A stretch of 64,000 nt of DNA from Fallopia convolvulus (lineage: Eukaryota > Streptophyta > Magnoliopsida > Caryophyllales > Polygonaceae), in assembly GCA_964016875.1 (NCBI GenBank), contig OZ024736.1, forward strand, positions 40,580,707 through 40,644,706, given 5' to 3'. This document shows positions 33,388 through 46,926 of this stretch, piece after piece. The notes beneath the pieces are model-generated. The model had not been told where the DNA came from, ran no database searches, and saw nothing but the letters and a program-made list of their open reading frames with translations. Each line of letters opens with the position of its first letter. Position 1 is the stretch's first letter. A program made the position numbers and the translations under genes.

Positions 33388-36300
33388 ATGGGGTCATTGA
33401 ATAGTGACGCCGAATTTGACATCGACACGGAGAAGGCGTCCATAGAAGCGATCGTCTTCATCAATGGAGTTCGTAGAGTTCTTCCCGATGGTTTAGCTCA
33501 CTTGACTCTTCTCGAGTTCCTCAGAGGTCAACCTCAATTTTGTTTTAGAATTTGTTCGAAAAGTTGTGGTTATATAATTGTTGCTTGATTGATTATGTGA
33601 AAGATAGAGATGGAATGGAGGGAAACAAATCGATGTCTGCAGAGGAGACTCTATAGCATAGATTTTCTGTTGGTCTGTGTTTAGGAGGATATGTTAGAGA
33701 CCTGAATTCCATGCTCTTGCGTCACCTGCTAGAAATATTTATAATTGGAGTAAACGCCATAATTTTGTTATTATGATGGAATTGCTCTGATCAGGTTATT
33801 ACTCTTCTGGTTCCTTAATTGATGCAGATCTGGGGCTGACAGGAACGAAATTAGGCTGTGGAGAAGGTGGTTGTGGTGCCTGTACTGTCATGGTTTCTAA
33901 TTATGATCCGAAACTACAGAAATGTGTGTAAGTTTCACTTTCTCCTTCAGCTTCCCATGCTCATCTGCGTAGTTCTACTCATTTGCCTTTAGTGAGCCAT
34001 AACTTTTGATATAGATGAACTTATGCTCTTGCATATCTTTGTTAGCAGTCTGAAGTAGCAAAATTTGATAGTTACAGGTGGATATTCTTTCAGGCATAAT
34101 GCAGTTAATGCATGCTTAGCTCCTCTTTACTCAGTAGAAGGAATGCATGTGATCACAATAGAGGGAATTGGCAGTCGTAGAGGTGGTTTGCATCCAGTTC
34201 AGGTATGATATGCCACCAAGTAAACATTTTTCTGCTAGGTTCCTTAATTCCAACTAGAATGAAATGTAAAAAAGGAAAGCCTGTTGTTTTTTCCTATTCT
34301 AAGTTCCTACTTTTTGCAGGAATCCCTTGCAAAATCACATGGCTCGCAGTGTGGGTTTTGTACTCCCGGATTTGTCATGTCCATGTATGCACTGTTAAGG
34401 TCAAGTCCAACTCAACCATCAGTGGAGCAAATAGAAGAAAGTCTCGGAGGGAACTTATGTCGTTGCACGGGTTACAGACCGATATTTGATGCTTTTCGAG
34501 TCTTTGCCAAAACTGATGATGCTTTATATACTCATCCATTATCTGCTAACCATGCAAGTGGTGAATTTATTTGCCCATCCACTGGTAAGCCCTGTTCATG
34601 TGGACAAAGCTCTGTCATTGAGGACAGTAACTCACAGGAAACTGTTACATGTAGTGGGTTGTATCAACCAGTCTCTTACAGTGATGTAGATGGAAGTAAA
34701 TATGTGGAGAAAGAGCTCATTTTTCCTCCTGAACTACTATTAAGAAAACCAAATTTTCTAAGTTTGACTGGATCCGGTGGACTTATGTGGTATAGACCCT
34801 CTAAGCTTCAGCATGTTCTGGAATTGAAAGCAAGAAACCCACAGGCAAAGCTGGTTGTAGGAAACACAGAGATTGGCATAGAAATGAGGTTAAAGAGTAT
34901 GCAGTATCAAGTTCTAATATCAATTGCACAAGTGCCTGAATTGAACATAGTAAAGGTGCAAGATGATGGTTTGGAGATAGGAGCTGCAGTTAGGCTATCT
35001 GAACTTCTGACTATCCTGAAGAATGTAGTTCTGGAGCATGCTGCTCATGAAACATCATCTTGCAAGGCCCTTGTTGAACAAATACGATGGTTTGCTGGGA
35101 CTCAGATCAAGAATGTTGCATCAGTTGGTGGGAATGTATGCACTGCCAGCCCTATTTCAGATCTCAATCCCCTTTGGATGGCAACAGGAGCAAAGTTTCA
35201 GATCATCAATAAAAATGGCAATCTTCGAACGACTTCAGCAGAGAATTTTTTCCTTGGTTACCGTAAAGTGGATCTAGCTAGTGATGAGATATTGCTTTCA
35301 ATAGTTTTGCCTTGGAACAAACCCTTTGAATTTGTGAAAGAATTTAAGCAAGCTCATCGTAGAGATGATGACATTGCAATTGTTAATGCTGGAATGCGTG
35401 TCCATCTGGTAGAAAAGGATGAAAAGTGGATAGTTGAAGATGCATCAATTGCTTATGGTGGAGTTGCACCAATTTCCCTTTTAGCATCAAAAACTAAAGA
35501 ATTTCTTTTAGGGAAGATCTGGAACAAGGACTTGTTGGATGGGGCCTTAAAGGTCCTGGAAAAGGACATATTGATGAAGGAAGATGCACCTGGGGGAATG
35601 GTGGAGTTCAGGAAATCCTTGACGCAGAGTTTTTTCTTCAAATTTTTCCTTTGGGTTTGCCAGCAGATGAGTGGGAGAACATTTTTTACTGAGACCTTGC
35701 CATCAACCCATCTTTCTGCTATACATCCATACCACAGGCCATCCATTCTAGGAAGTCAAGATTATGATATAGTTAAACAAGGGATATCTGTGGGTTCTCC
35801 AGAGATTCACATGTCTGCAAGACTTCAGGTGTGTCTTGAAGAACCAGGAATCTATATGAAATGTTCCTGTAATCCTTCATATATACCTTAAGAGTGTTTG
35901 TGCTATGACTTGCAATATACCAGAAGATCATAGGGTCTTCATTAAATTTTTGATTCCCTGCTATCTTCTTTTTTATTTTGTGGTTGACTGATATTAGTAT
36001 GAATTCTCTATGTTTTTCAGGTAACAGGCGAAGCAGAATACACAGATGACGTGCCAATGCCTCCAAATGGTCTGCATGCTGCTTTAGTTCTGAGTAAAAA
36101 GCCTCATGCTCGAATAGTCTCCATTGATGATTCAGGTGCAAAGTCATCTCCTGGATTTGCAGGCATATTCTTTGCCAAAGATGTTCCAGGAGACAATCAT
36201 ATTGGTCCTGTTGTTCCCGATGAAGAGCTTTTTGCGTCTGAGTTTGTCACTTGTGTGGGACAGGTATTAAGGTTCTTGTGGCAATATTTTTCCAATCTTT

Positions 36301-39300
36301 CTATTTGATGCCATAACTTTATTTGCATATCTGCTTCAGGTGATAGGTGTGGTAGTTGCAGATACACATGAAAATGCGAAGTTAGCTGCAAGGAAAGTTC
36401 ATATTGAGTATGCAGAACTGACTCCAATAATATCCATAGAGGATGCGCTAAAAAGTGAAAGTTTTCATCCTAATACAGAGAAGTGCTTGCAGAGTGGTGA
36501 TGTGGATCTGTGCTTTCAGTCTGGTCAGTGTGACAGAATCATAGAGGGAGATGTGCATGTGGGTGGGCAGGATCATTTCTATTTGGAGACACAGAGCAGT
36601 TTGATATGGACTATGGATAGTGGAAATGAAGTTCATATGATCTCATCAACCCAAGTAAGAAGTTCTTTTGTTAACTTTACAGCCCTTCCTCTTTGTGCAT
36701 TGTTGAAATTGAATTCTAAGCATATACATCTTTCACTGCTTATTCAGAGCTAGATTCTACTTCTACTTGTCAAAGCTAGATTTTTAGAGCTGGACTAGAC
36801 TTTCAGTTTGATTATTAGATCAGCGAAGCTTATGATAATAACTTCATCTTCATAAAGTGAGATGAAAATGGATGGCTGTTAGAACATTATGAGCATTGAT
36901 TACTATCTTGCAGGAGAAAATTCCTTTAGCACTTCTGGAGTTTAATTGAGTAATCAATTACCCTTTTTCATAGTCTTCATTTGGTATATGATTTGTAGCT
37001 GTAATTTGTCTAATCCATTGATTATAACTGTTATTTTTGTAGGCCCCTCAGAAGCACCAGAAGTATGTTGCTCATGTTCTTGATCTTCCAATGTCAAAGG
37101 TGGTTTGTAAAACCAAGAGACTTGGTGGTGGATTTGGTGGCAAGGAGACAAGATCAGCATTCATTGCTGCTGCTGCTTCTGTTCCTTCATATCTTTTGAA
37201 TCGCCCTGTTAAAATTACATTAGACCGTGATGTAGACATGATGATTTCTGGGCAACGTCACAGCTTTCTTGGGAAGTATAAGGTATGGTTTCCATTTTCA
37301 AATGGATGATGATATTAGCTCGGAATATCATAGTGAAAAAGCTAATTTACTGTAAATCTATTAAAAAGTACAGTATGACTGAGGTAGAGGTAGTAAATAT
37401 ATACAAGTTTACTCTTTCTAAGGTTAAAAAGTAAAAATAAAAAGAGAAATTTTTACAGAAGAAGCGGAAATAGAAGGAAATAACTGGAATATTTATTCCA
37501 AGCACATTAGGGATAAATAATGCATATGCTTTACACAGACTATATGTTGGTTTGGGTTTTGAAATGGTTGTGTCATTATATTTCATGCTTATCTTTGTAA
37601 TCGGGTACTAAATTACTGCCAACACAAATATTCTGATTACTGGAATGGGATCATTTCAAATGAATGTGGCTGGTCTGTGTATAGCATATATAGATTTTAT
37701 AATCAATCCATTACTCAATCCAGGTTGGATTTACAAAAGAGGGGAAGTTGTTAGCTCTGGATCTTGAGATATTCAACAATGCTGGAAATTCACTTGATCT
37801 ATCACTTGCAATTCTTGAACGGGCCATGTTTCATTCAGATAATGTTTATAAGATACCAAACATCAGAATTAAAGGAAAAGTTTGCTTCACCAATTTACCC
37901 AGCCATACCGCCTTCCGAGGATTTGGTGGTCCTCAAGGGATGCTTATTACCGAAAATTGGATCCAAAGAATTTCTATGGAGCTTGGGAAAAGTCCTGAGG
38001 AGATAAGGGTAAGAGATATTTGCTTCTGAAAAATGTTGTCGTTATCCTGTAAGCTAATGCAACATTTTTTTTCTTCTATTTGCAATCGTATCCAAATTTA
38101 TACAGTTGTCATCTCCTTTAGAGGTTGAACTTCTGATCTATCTTGGAATTGTCAGGAACTGAATTTCCAGAGTGAAGGTTCAATATTACACTATGGTCAG
38201 AAACTTGACCAGTGCACATTGTCACAACTCTGGAATGAATTGAAGCTATCATGTGACTTTCTAAAAGCCCGTAAAGAAGTTGACCACTTTAATCTTCACA
38301 ATCGGTGGAAAAAGCGTGGGGTTGCATTGATTCCAACTAAATTTGGAATCTCTTTTACTACCAAGTTTATGAACCAGGTAATGATCAATTAAGCTGTCAC
38401 TTATGAAATTCTTTCATTTTAAATCCTGTAATCAAAAGCTTAATTTACGGAGGTACCATCTCTTTTCTCCCTTGTCTCAGAATTTATATAATAATTTGGA
38501 CCTCATTATATTTCAGGCTGGTGCTCTTGTTCAAGTGTATACTGATGGAACTGTCTTGGTTACCCATGGAGGTGTTGAGATGGGACAAGGTTTGCACACC
38601 AAAGTTGCTCAGATTGCTGCTTCTGCATTCAATATTCCTCTAACTTCTGTGTTCATATCAGAGACCAGCACAGACAAGGTACAAGGGTAACAAGAAACAC
38701 TATTAATTGTTGGATTATATGCTATTCAAGTTATTACTACTAAGATATAGATAGCAACTCAGTGCATCCTAATATGAGAAGTTGTTTATTTATCACCAAT
38801 TCCATCTTACCTCTCTTGCTTTCAACTCAGTGCATCCTAATATGAGAAGTTGTTTATTTATCACCAATTCCATCTTACCTCTCTTGCTTTCCATTTACAT
38901 ACTATCCCTACCTGAAGAAATGTTGCTATCTCTCTTAGTTGCATTTATTGCCTGTTTAATATTTCTGAGCTGAGTTTAAATTCTGTGATCATTTTCCACT
39001 TCTCTTTTTTCCTGGTTTTCAGGTCCCAAATTCGTCACCCACAGCAGCTTCTGCCAGTTCTGATATGTATGGGGCTGCTGTTCTGGATGCTTGTGAACAA
39101 ATCAAATCAAGAATGGAGCCTGTTGCTTCAAGTAGGAAGTTCAGTTCATTTGCTGAGGTATTCTTGTTCACTTTGATTGGCCTAAATTATTCCTCTTCTT
39201 CAGTATTCTTGATTTACTTTGATCGAGAAAAAGCTAATAAAACATCTAGACTTTGAAGAGCTTTTTGAAACATCATCATACTTTTTTGGTCTGGCTCTGT

Positions 39301-40348
39301 GATGACATGTTACTTTTGCTATGAATCTTTACAGCTAGCAAATGCATGCTTTTTGGAGAGAATAGACCTTTCCGCTCATGGGTTCCATGCTACTCCTGAC
39401 ATTGGCTTTGATTGGAAGACTGGTAAAGGGGTTCCATTCCGATACTTCACTTATGGGGCTGCTTTTGCTGAGGTTGAAATTGACACTTTGACTGGAGATT
39501 TCCACACAAAATCAGCAGATATCATCCTTGATCTTGGATATTCCCTCAATCCTGCTTTAGATGTTGGTCAGGTATGCTTCTAGCCTGCATGTTTTTTTTT
39601 ATTGAAATCCTATTATGTATTCAGACAATTGAAAAAAATTGTCAATATATCATATGTAATGGCATAATTTTAGTTTGGATTGCAACTCATAATGCATCAT
39701 TTTGCATTAAAACTCGGGATTTAATGTAAATCAATGCAAGCTAATGCATTATGGGCGCTGCAATCCAAATAGCAGAAATAATTGAAGCTTATATGGTTTC
39801 CCTTGTGACCCAATAAAATTGCTGATGTGTGAAATTTCACATATGCAGATTGAAGGAGCATTTATACAAGGACTTGGATGGGTAGCTTTAGAAGAGCTAA
39901 AATGGGGTGATGGAGCTCACAAATGGGTCCCGCCTGGCTTTCTATACACGTGTGGACCAGGAAGCTATAAGATCCCATCCATTAATGATGTCCCATTCAA
40001 GCTGAATGTCTCACTTCTCAAGGTAATCATAGTCTATTTCACTTGTACAATTTAAAGTTTCACTGATGAACTTCTCAAGGTAATGGCATCTAATATAACT
40101 GTTAGGGAGCTCCGAATGCTAAAGCGATACATTCATCTAAAGCCGTGGGGGAACCTCCGTTTTTTCTGGCTTCAGCTGTTTTCTTTGCGATCAAGGATGC
40201 CATCATTTCTGCAAGAGAAGAGGCGGGGTTCAAGGGATGGTTTCCTCTTGACAACCCAGCCACTCCTGAAAGAATCAGAATGGCATGCGTTGATGAGTTC
40301 ACCCTTAAGTTCACTGACCCTGAATTCCGCCCAAACTTAAGTGTTTGA
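33388..40348 (+). CDS. XDH1: Xanthine dehydrogenase, complete, 14 exons, 1370 aa
   Basis: XDH oxidises hypoxanthine to xanthine and urate with NAD+, the entry to purine breakdown, in the cytosol. Exons: 33388-33526, 33828-33927, 34094-34202, 34320-35828, 36021-36263, 36340-36654, 37043-37282, 37724-38008, 38156-38377, 38517-38678, 39023-39157, 39335-39571, 39849-40022, 40106-40348. The frame closes at 1370 aa, close to Arabidopsis XDH1. First 2Fe-2S cluster: Cys57, 62, 65, 87 (CGEGGCGACT). Second: Cys127, 130, 163, 165 (CGFC, CRC). The FAD domain carries KLVVGNTEIGIEM and SVGGNVCTASPISDLNPLW. The molybdopterin domain carries GGGFGGKE, the substrate arginine in FRGFGGPQG, and the catalytic glutamate in KAVGEPPFFLA. 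No key residue is missing. The start gives MGSLNSD before the ferredoxin fold. It converges on the BB gene at 41240-44021. Confidence 0.97.
38755..38890. repeat. 68-bp tandem duplication in XDH intron 10
   Basis: CAACTCAGTGCATCCTAATA starts at 38755 and again at 38823. The two 68-base units are identical by eye. Splice sites are untouched. Confidence 0.93.
39674..39769. mobile_element. Short hairpin MITE in XDH intron 12
   Basis: TTTGGATTGCAACTCATAAT at the left pairs with ATTATGGGCGCTGCAATCCAAA at the right with few mismatches, so nearly the whole 96 bp folds back. TAG flanks both sides, a possible 3-bp target duplication. A looser relative is visible near 24180. Confidence 0.6.
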
Positions 40349-41239
40349 TGGGTGTTCAACTTGACCTGTACAGATCTCCACGTGATGTACTTGTGCTTAA
40401 AGCTGTACTCTCTGATGCAGCGTCAGCACTAGTGGTGCGTGCATGTTCAATAAAGCTGGTTGTTCAATAAATAAAGGGAGGAAATGCAAAAAGTACCCCT
40501 TAGGTCTAGAGGTGCACAAATGAGGGCACCCTTGCAATTCTGCCTAAAAATAAATTGCTCTAAAACGATGGATGATTTCTAGGATTGGGGGGACAGGGAG
40601 AAAGAAAAAAAAAAGTCCAGTTGAAGCAGCAGGACTTCTAATCGTACTCTATAGAGTTAACACTCTAGAGTTAACACATATATGGTGTAATTTATCAAAG
40701 TTATGGTCAAAACTGAATAGTGCAGATTGGCTTTAAATTCCGCATCAAATCTGTTTTTAGTACTTGATTTCTGTTACTGAAAAGCTTGCTGACTTCATCA
40801 TCGTTTCACTGGAGTGCAGGTTATCAATTACGCTACATATCACCATTTTTACCAAAGAGTTCTCAACGTTCTCTAAAACAACAGTCTACATCATAGCACC
40901 TCTGATAACTGTACTAACAAACTTTGAAAAGGTAAAGAGTGAAGTTGAATTATAAAATTACTTTCGAAAGAGGAGGCTATCATAATATAAACTTACTTTC
41001 ACCTAAACTAATCCCACTTCCATAAAGTTCATTGCTTTCCTTCTGTAATGTTTGTAAGAAAAAAAAAACACGAAACAACAAGAGAAGCTATTACTATGAA
41101 CAGCATTTCTACCAACGAAAATGTGGAACTTGAAACAAAGATCTAAAGAGAAGGGAGGGAAACCACATATTCAACAGAATTTTGAACGAGAATCTTCTCC
41201 AGCTCTCCTTTATACGGCACTATCTGCGTTTGATTATTT
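40349..41239. other. Spacer between convergent XDH and BB genes
   Basis: Contains the two 3' UTRs. No further gene seen. Confidence 0.5.
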
Positions 41240-44021
41240 TCATTTTTTCGTCTTGGCTACTTCAAAGGTTACATCAGTATAACAAATTGGGCAGGCCTGG
41301 AAAATAGCAAAATGGTTAGAAATAAGCACTCAGGGGTTGGACTGTTGGAGAATGGAGATGGAGTAAATTTTTGGGTTATATTCATTTTATACTAAAAGTT
41401 TGTTTTACCTTGTTGATACTGAGCCATTTACTGCCACAGCCAACGTGATATCTGTGTTTACATGGGAGGGTGAGCAGGCGAGTTCCCCGTTTGAAATTCA
41501 TCTGACAAATTACACACCTGCCTCATAAAGTAACGCATTTGTCAGCGGGAAAAATATGGAGATAATAAAGCTCTAAACGAGAATATTCACATATTTCCAT
41601 CAAGTATAGCACGACAGCCATATTAGAAAAGGTTAGAATGCTGATCAAGTAGACTGCTTAGGCCAAATATAAGAAGATAAATTTTTCAGGAGTACAAGAA
41701 ATCCAATGAATCAGACTTTTATGTTTGAACACTCATAGTTCCAGAGGAAAATGAACTTCAAATTCTCAACTTCCAAATCATAGCAAAGAATTGAGTATGA
41801 ATCACAAGTTTGTTACCTCTCAGACTGAGATTTTTTCCTCAAGAGGAAACAGCATCTGAATTTTGAGACCGGAAGTGATGCAATCTGTTCTTGTGTCAGA
41901 CCTCGACTATGACTTCCAACAGCTTCACCTAACTCAAGTAGTTCCTGAAAAAGAGAAACAAGTTCAGAATCCTGCATGTGGCAATTACTTCACTTCCTGT
42001 TCCACTAGTGGTAATCCAGCTTTATTCATTTTGCTCAGAATTGCTTTGCTCTTTGTTCTTTCATATTTGTTTATTGAAGATTGGAGTGAGATAATTCCTA
42101 AGTCCTAACCAATTTTAATATAAACATATAATGTCTAAAAGTAGTACCAAGATTATATGAATTCTTGTTTCAAGGTTCAACAAACTCATGGATACTCCAA
42201 AGTACTACCAAAACAAACCATATGGTAAGTAATAGTGGCAAGTAAACGGAAGAATACAACAATTGATTCACATCATACCTCGTATGTCATGTCATCAGGG
42301 TCAATATAATCTTGCCATAGAGACTGAATCCAAAAAAGAAATCAAGGGACAATATAAGTAACCTTCACAGCTTGAAAGAATCAGAGAGGTATATAATGCT
42401 TGAAGTATGACAAAATATAGAGGTCAGGGACAGAAGAAAGAGAGACAGAGTGGTAAATAGATGTGGGGAATGCTAATAGTCTCTTCACATGTCCCCTTAG
42501 AAACTAGTCACAATAGAGACATTATTTTAGATATATTCTATACATAGATTTCTAGTGAGAATAAATAGCAACAACTAAAAACCAAACCTTACTTCTTTAG
42601 AAGAAATATGAGGAAGAAAACACAATAAGGTATGAAAGGCATGTGAAACCAGACCTGATAATCATGGGAATTGTGGTGACTCCTTGGACCTGAAAAATTC
42701 CAGATAAGCCAAATCAGGGAAACTTCCAACAAGTAGTACAAGAAAAAAAAAACAGCACATCCAGCCTGCAAGTACCACCATGGAACCAATGTAACCAGGG
42801 AATCAAGGATAGCATTTCACTTTTAAAATTGAACTACATTTGTGTGTTCAAACATACAAGAACTAGCTTTCGCAATCAAGCACATAATTTATGTCACTGA
42901 TGGGAAGCCAACCAACAGGCACAGTGTGTATTACCAAAGACAGCAGTTCTCATCGGACAGACTTGGCAGAATTTATGTATATAAAGTAAATGAAAGGATT
43001 CATCAGAACGCAGCAAACATAATGATGCACTCGTATGCACAGTGAATATCTGTCAGTTATTATAAAGCGGGAACTAACATCAAGAATTAAGTGAAGATCT
43101 CTAAAATTCCAAGGCATATAGATAAATTAACAAGCACCACACAGTGAGAGACCCCAATACACTCAAACACGGTTTTCTGTACAACAATACAGTAGTTGAT
43201 TGAAAAATAGAGCCAACATAAAACTAAGAATGCATCATGCCTCAAATTTAATCAATGACACAAATTTTTTAGCTTCACCAAATGACCATGGTCATCAACC
43301 TTTCATCCAAATTATCAAATTCCACGCAATCACAGTCTGATAGGAATTCAGTATATGACCCAGATAATTTAAAATGTAGACAACTTACATTCTCTGTTTC
43401 TTGAATGAGTATCAGTATTTGATTCTCCTACAGAATGCTGGTTTGATGTCATTGTTTGCTCATTAATGAAATTAGGAGACTGTCCAACAGGATCCCTCAA
43501 ATCATTAATTGTTGTTATATGATCATAGGCCTCATATGGTTGTCCTTCACTATAATATTGAGCAGTCCCCGATTCCGAGTTCCCAAACTTGAAGTAACTC
43601 GTATTTAGATGTGGATATGCACTATCCTGCATCAAAAGAAAAGGAAAGCATGATGCCCAAGTCAAGATAAAAGTAACTATATTGACAATTTAAAGTTACT
43701 AGCACAATTAAAACTGATTAGCATACATTCATTAGTCCATTACTATCTCATTTCTCCAGATAAATAGATAAAACAGATATTCCGGTCATCGCCATGTTCA
43801 GATCAATTTAGAGATATGCAACATGGATAAATTTAAGTGTGTTACAGGATATCGTATAAGCCTAGACAGCATATGCATACCTGCATATGCGATGTGCCTG
43901 AAAAGATGAAGTTCACATGATCATATGTAAATCCTTCGAAGAAGTCCATAAAGCCTTCCGCTGTACCATAAGAAGTGCCACTTCCAACGTAATGGGAGTC
44001 CATTTGTTGATTCCAATTCAT
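41240..44021 (-). CDS. BB: BIG BROTHER-type RING-H2 E3 ubiquitin ligase, 250 aa
   Basis: BIG BROTHER proteins are RING-H2 ubiquitin ligases that limit organ size by tagging growth regulators. Exons on the minus strand: 44021-43881, 43626-43389, 42689-42655, 42323-42279, 41944-41817, 41517-41409, 41296-41240; phases agree. The N-terminus MNWNQQMDSHYVGSGTSYG and FMDFFEGF fit the family. The motif MTYEELLELGEAVGSHSRGL precedes the RING. RING ligands: CVIC, then CKHRYHVGC, then CPIC, a C3H2C3 finger at about residues 192-234. Length is close to Arabidopsis BB (248 aa). The ATG was chosen by family N-terminus. An upstream in-frame ATG at 44067-44069 lies beyond a good intron acceptor (AG at 44039-44040), so the gene probably has a 5' UTR intron. 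A close BB-related paralogue remains possible. Confidence 0.93.
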
Positions 44022-45944
44022 TCTCAGAAAAAGCTGACCTGTAAATTTTGCATGTCGCGCGATCAACAAGATTATTTCTCATTGAGCGTTAAGCGGAACC
44101 TCAAATGTACAGTAGACGAGCCAAATCTGACCTACGGAAACTTGGTGTTTCAGATTAATTCACAAATGTTGGATCGTACAGTAACACAAATTGTTCATCC
44201 AATCAATTGGCCACCTTCTAGCAATCATACCACAAAAACCGCTGCAAACGGAAACAGGAAAAAAAAAATATCAGTCCACTAAGCAGCAATAGTAAAGTTG
44301 AACGAGGCAATCTGAAATGCAACTCTAATATCTCACTAAACAAGGTTAAACACGATAAACAGCATTTCAGATACATATCACACAAATAATAGCTGGATCA
44401 AAGACGTCAAATTCAACTGTCAAAAATCTATAAGGTATCATTATCCAACATCGCAATTACGAAATCATAAGAAAACGTCAAATACACGAGAGCTCCGCAA
44501 CGTGAAATGGCCAAATCAAAATTAATAAACATCGAACTTATCAGTTTCTCACCGATTGCAAATCCACCGATCACAATCAAAAGCCAAAAAATGACATCCA
44601 ATTTCCTCCGGAAACAAAGAAAAAGCGATTCAGACGATGTCCGAAGATCGATCAAAGCAGAACCAAAACAAAAAAGACAAATTTAACAATAATCAATGTG
44701 ACAATGGAGGTAATAGATCAACTGGAAATTGTAGACAGAGAGGAACCGACATTGATCGGCTTTGTGAAAGGATCGGCGAGAGTCCTTGGTAAAGTGTAGA
44801 GAGCTGGCGGGCAATGTGGATGGATAGAGAAGGTGGCGCATGAAAATGAGAGAAGAATCAGAAAAAGGTGGAAACGGCCATCTCTCTCTTCAGAGCCCTC
44901 TTGTGACTTGAGTGAGAGAGGAGGAGAGTTTTGCGTTCTCTTTTTTTATGAGAGAGAAAGGTGGGAAGATGGGGGCTTTAGACACGCGAACTCCGTTAGC
45001 CGGGATTATGATACCAGCCACGCCATGTGACAGAGCTGCCACGTATTTTTATAATTTCATTTTAGTTTATCTACTTTTTATATTATAAAATATTATCGAA
45101 AATCATCATAATCTTGTAGCTTCAAACTACCCATTGTCAATCTAATCTAATCTAACCTAAGATATACTATATACTTATCTAGCTACGCAGGCACATGGCA
45201 GAACAGTAACGTAATTTAGAATCAAAATAGCGGTAATTGTAACTAGTAAGTTGTATTCTTGTCGATATCATATTATACGGTCTACCTTATTAAAATCTTA
45301 CAATATAATTGTGAGATTCTTGTACTTAAGCGCAATGTGAAAAAACATAGTAAACCTATATATTGGACTAGACCAATAAAATGGTATTAGAATGGTCTAA
45401 AATGTAAGGATTGATACGGTACTAATGTTTGTGAAAAAGTTTAATTTATTCATCCAAATGCTATAGTATTGATACAATAATTGAATTTTTCTTTCATTCT
45501 ATGGATCGTACATGTAATAAGTCTAGTATGTAATAAGTTCAATGATGGATAACAAACATAGAGAACATATATAAACAAACCGATTGACATTAAATTGTGC
45601 ATCACTAAACCCAAAACCGTACACAAGCATCGCATCAAAAATATGTAGTTCAACATAATGGACCCAACATTAGGAGATATACTTTTTTTATAAAAAAAAA
45701 AAGGGGAGGGGAAAGAGAGCATCGAACGACGACAGCAGGAAGAGTAAAACAGACGGGGCCAAGAAGAAGTGGGCCTTTAATCTTTAATAAATTGGAAAGT
45801 GGGGCCTATTTTAAGAATCTGATTTGACGGGGGGAAATCCTAGGATTAGGATGAGAGATTAACCTGGATTCAAGTGAGGAGAGAATGGTAGCCAGAAATG
45901 GTCACCAAATTCATCTGATTCCACTCTTCCAACCCTTTATCCTT
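44022..45944. other. BB 5' UTR/promoter side, then spacer
   Basis: 44022-44038 is the proximal 5' UTR exon and 44039 onward the probable UTR intron. A first UTR exon probably lies within about 44700-44900, a CT/GA-rich stretch. From 45050 to 45944 I see AT-rich DNA with no gene. Confidence 0.45.
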
Positions 45945-46722
45945 TTAGCTATAGTTGTCATTTCAGATTGATTTTAGGTTGAAGAGTTCATCTACCTAGT
46001 TCCTACCCTCCATTTCAAACATCAATTCCTTTTAAAAAATTGCTCTACATCTGACCAATTTATAGGTCTGTACAAAATGTACCTGTGAGTAAAAGCTTCA
46101 TTGGTCATCATCCTATGTAAGATTTTAATTTTCAAGGTATAAAGCTTGATCTTAGATGTACTCACCGTTATCCACACACAACAAGAAATATCCACCATAT
46201 TTTCCAACCAGTAAAGAACCACTGGCATTTAATCCATAACAGAAAAAATTTGAGATTTTAACAGGACAATTCAACAACAGTAATAATAATACTAATACTA
46301 ATAAAAGAAGGCCTAAAAGAACTACCATATGCTAATAATGGTCAGAAAAAGGAACCAAATAAGTTACTTAATTGGGTCCCTGCAAATGATTCAAAGTAGA
46401 GAAGCTAGCTCTTCAATTATGAAAGGTGGAAAAAAATAAAGAAGGTGAAGGGAAAATTAACAGCATGAAATTATGAGGAATGAGAGGAAACCTAGCGTGC
46501 AAGTAAGGACAAAAGCAATTCATATATATTCCTTCTCATGCTTCTTTTGCCTTTTTGTCTGTGGAAGGTTTCCATAGGCATTAAGTAAGTAAGAAAGAAA
46601 GAACAGATCATAGGTTATAGGTGTATGTCCCTGTTCTCTGAGCTTTTCCTTCTAAAACAAGACAAATTCCTCTCTCTTATATCATTAGCCAGAGAGAGAG
46701 AAGGAGAGTAAAGAAAAAGAAC

Positions 46723-46926
46723 ATGTATGCCAGATGCTCAGTATGGCATCCACATGATTTATCTGATATTGCAAATTGGAATGTGAATGTAATAAGAAGG
46801 GGAAAAAAAAGCAGAAGACAAGATCATCAAGCAACTACCACTTCAAAGACAGCCAGCAACAGTTCTTTGCTGTCAAGACAATTAATCAGAGATCAGAAAA
46901 GTTGCATGATCTCAGTCTTCCTATAA
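46723..46926 (+). other. Duplicated short open frame, copy A (67 codons)
   Basis: Reads MYARCSVWHPHDLSDIANWN and on to a basic stretch. A second frame (46776-47081, 101 codons) overlaps it. A CT/GA-rich stretch with CTTATATCATTAG lies upstream. The same frames exist in copy B (60592-60792 and 60642-60947). The duplication is too recent for this conservation to prove coding. No domain is recognised; it may be a non-coding transcript or nothing. Confidence 0.2.

Noticed and set aside
35453..36147. Minus-strand frames opposite XDH exons
   Set aside because: Antisense shadows of the confirmed XDH coding exons.
44067..44069. Upstream in-frame ATG as the BB start (MLIARHAKF)
   Set aside because: It lies beyond a strong intron acceptor, so it is probably intronic; the family N-terminus starts at 44021.
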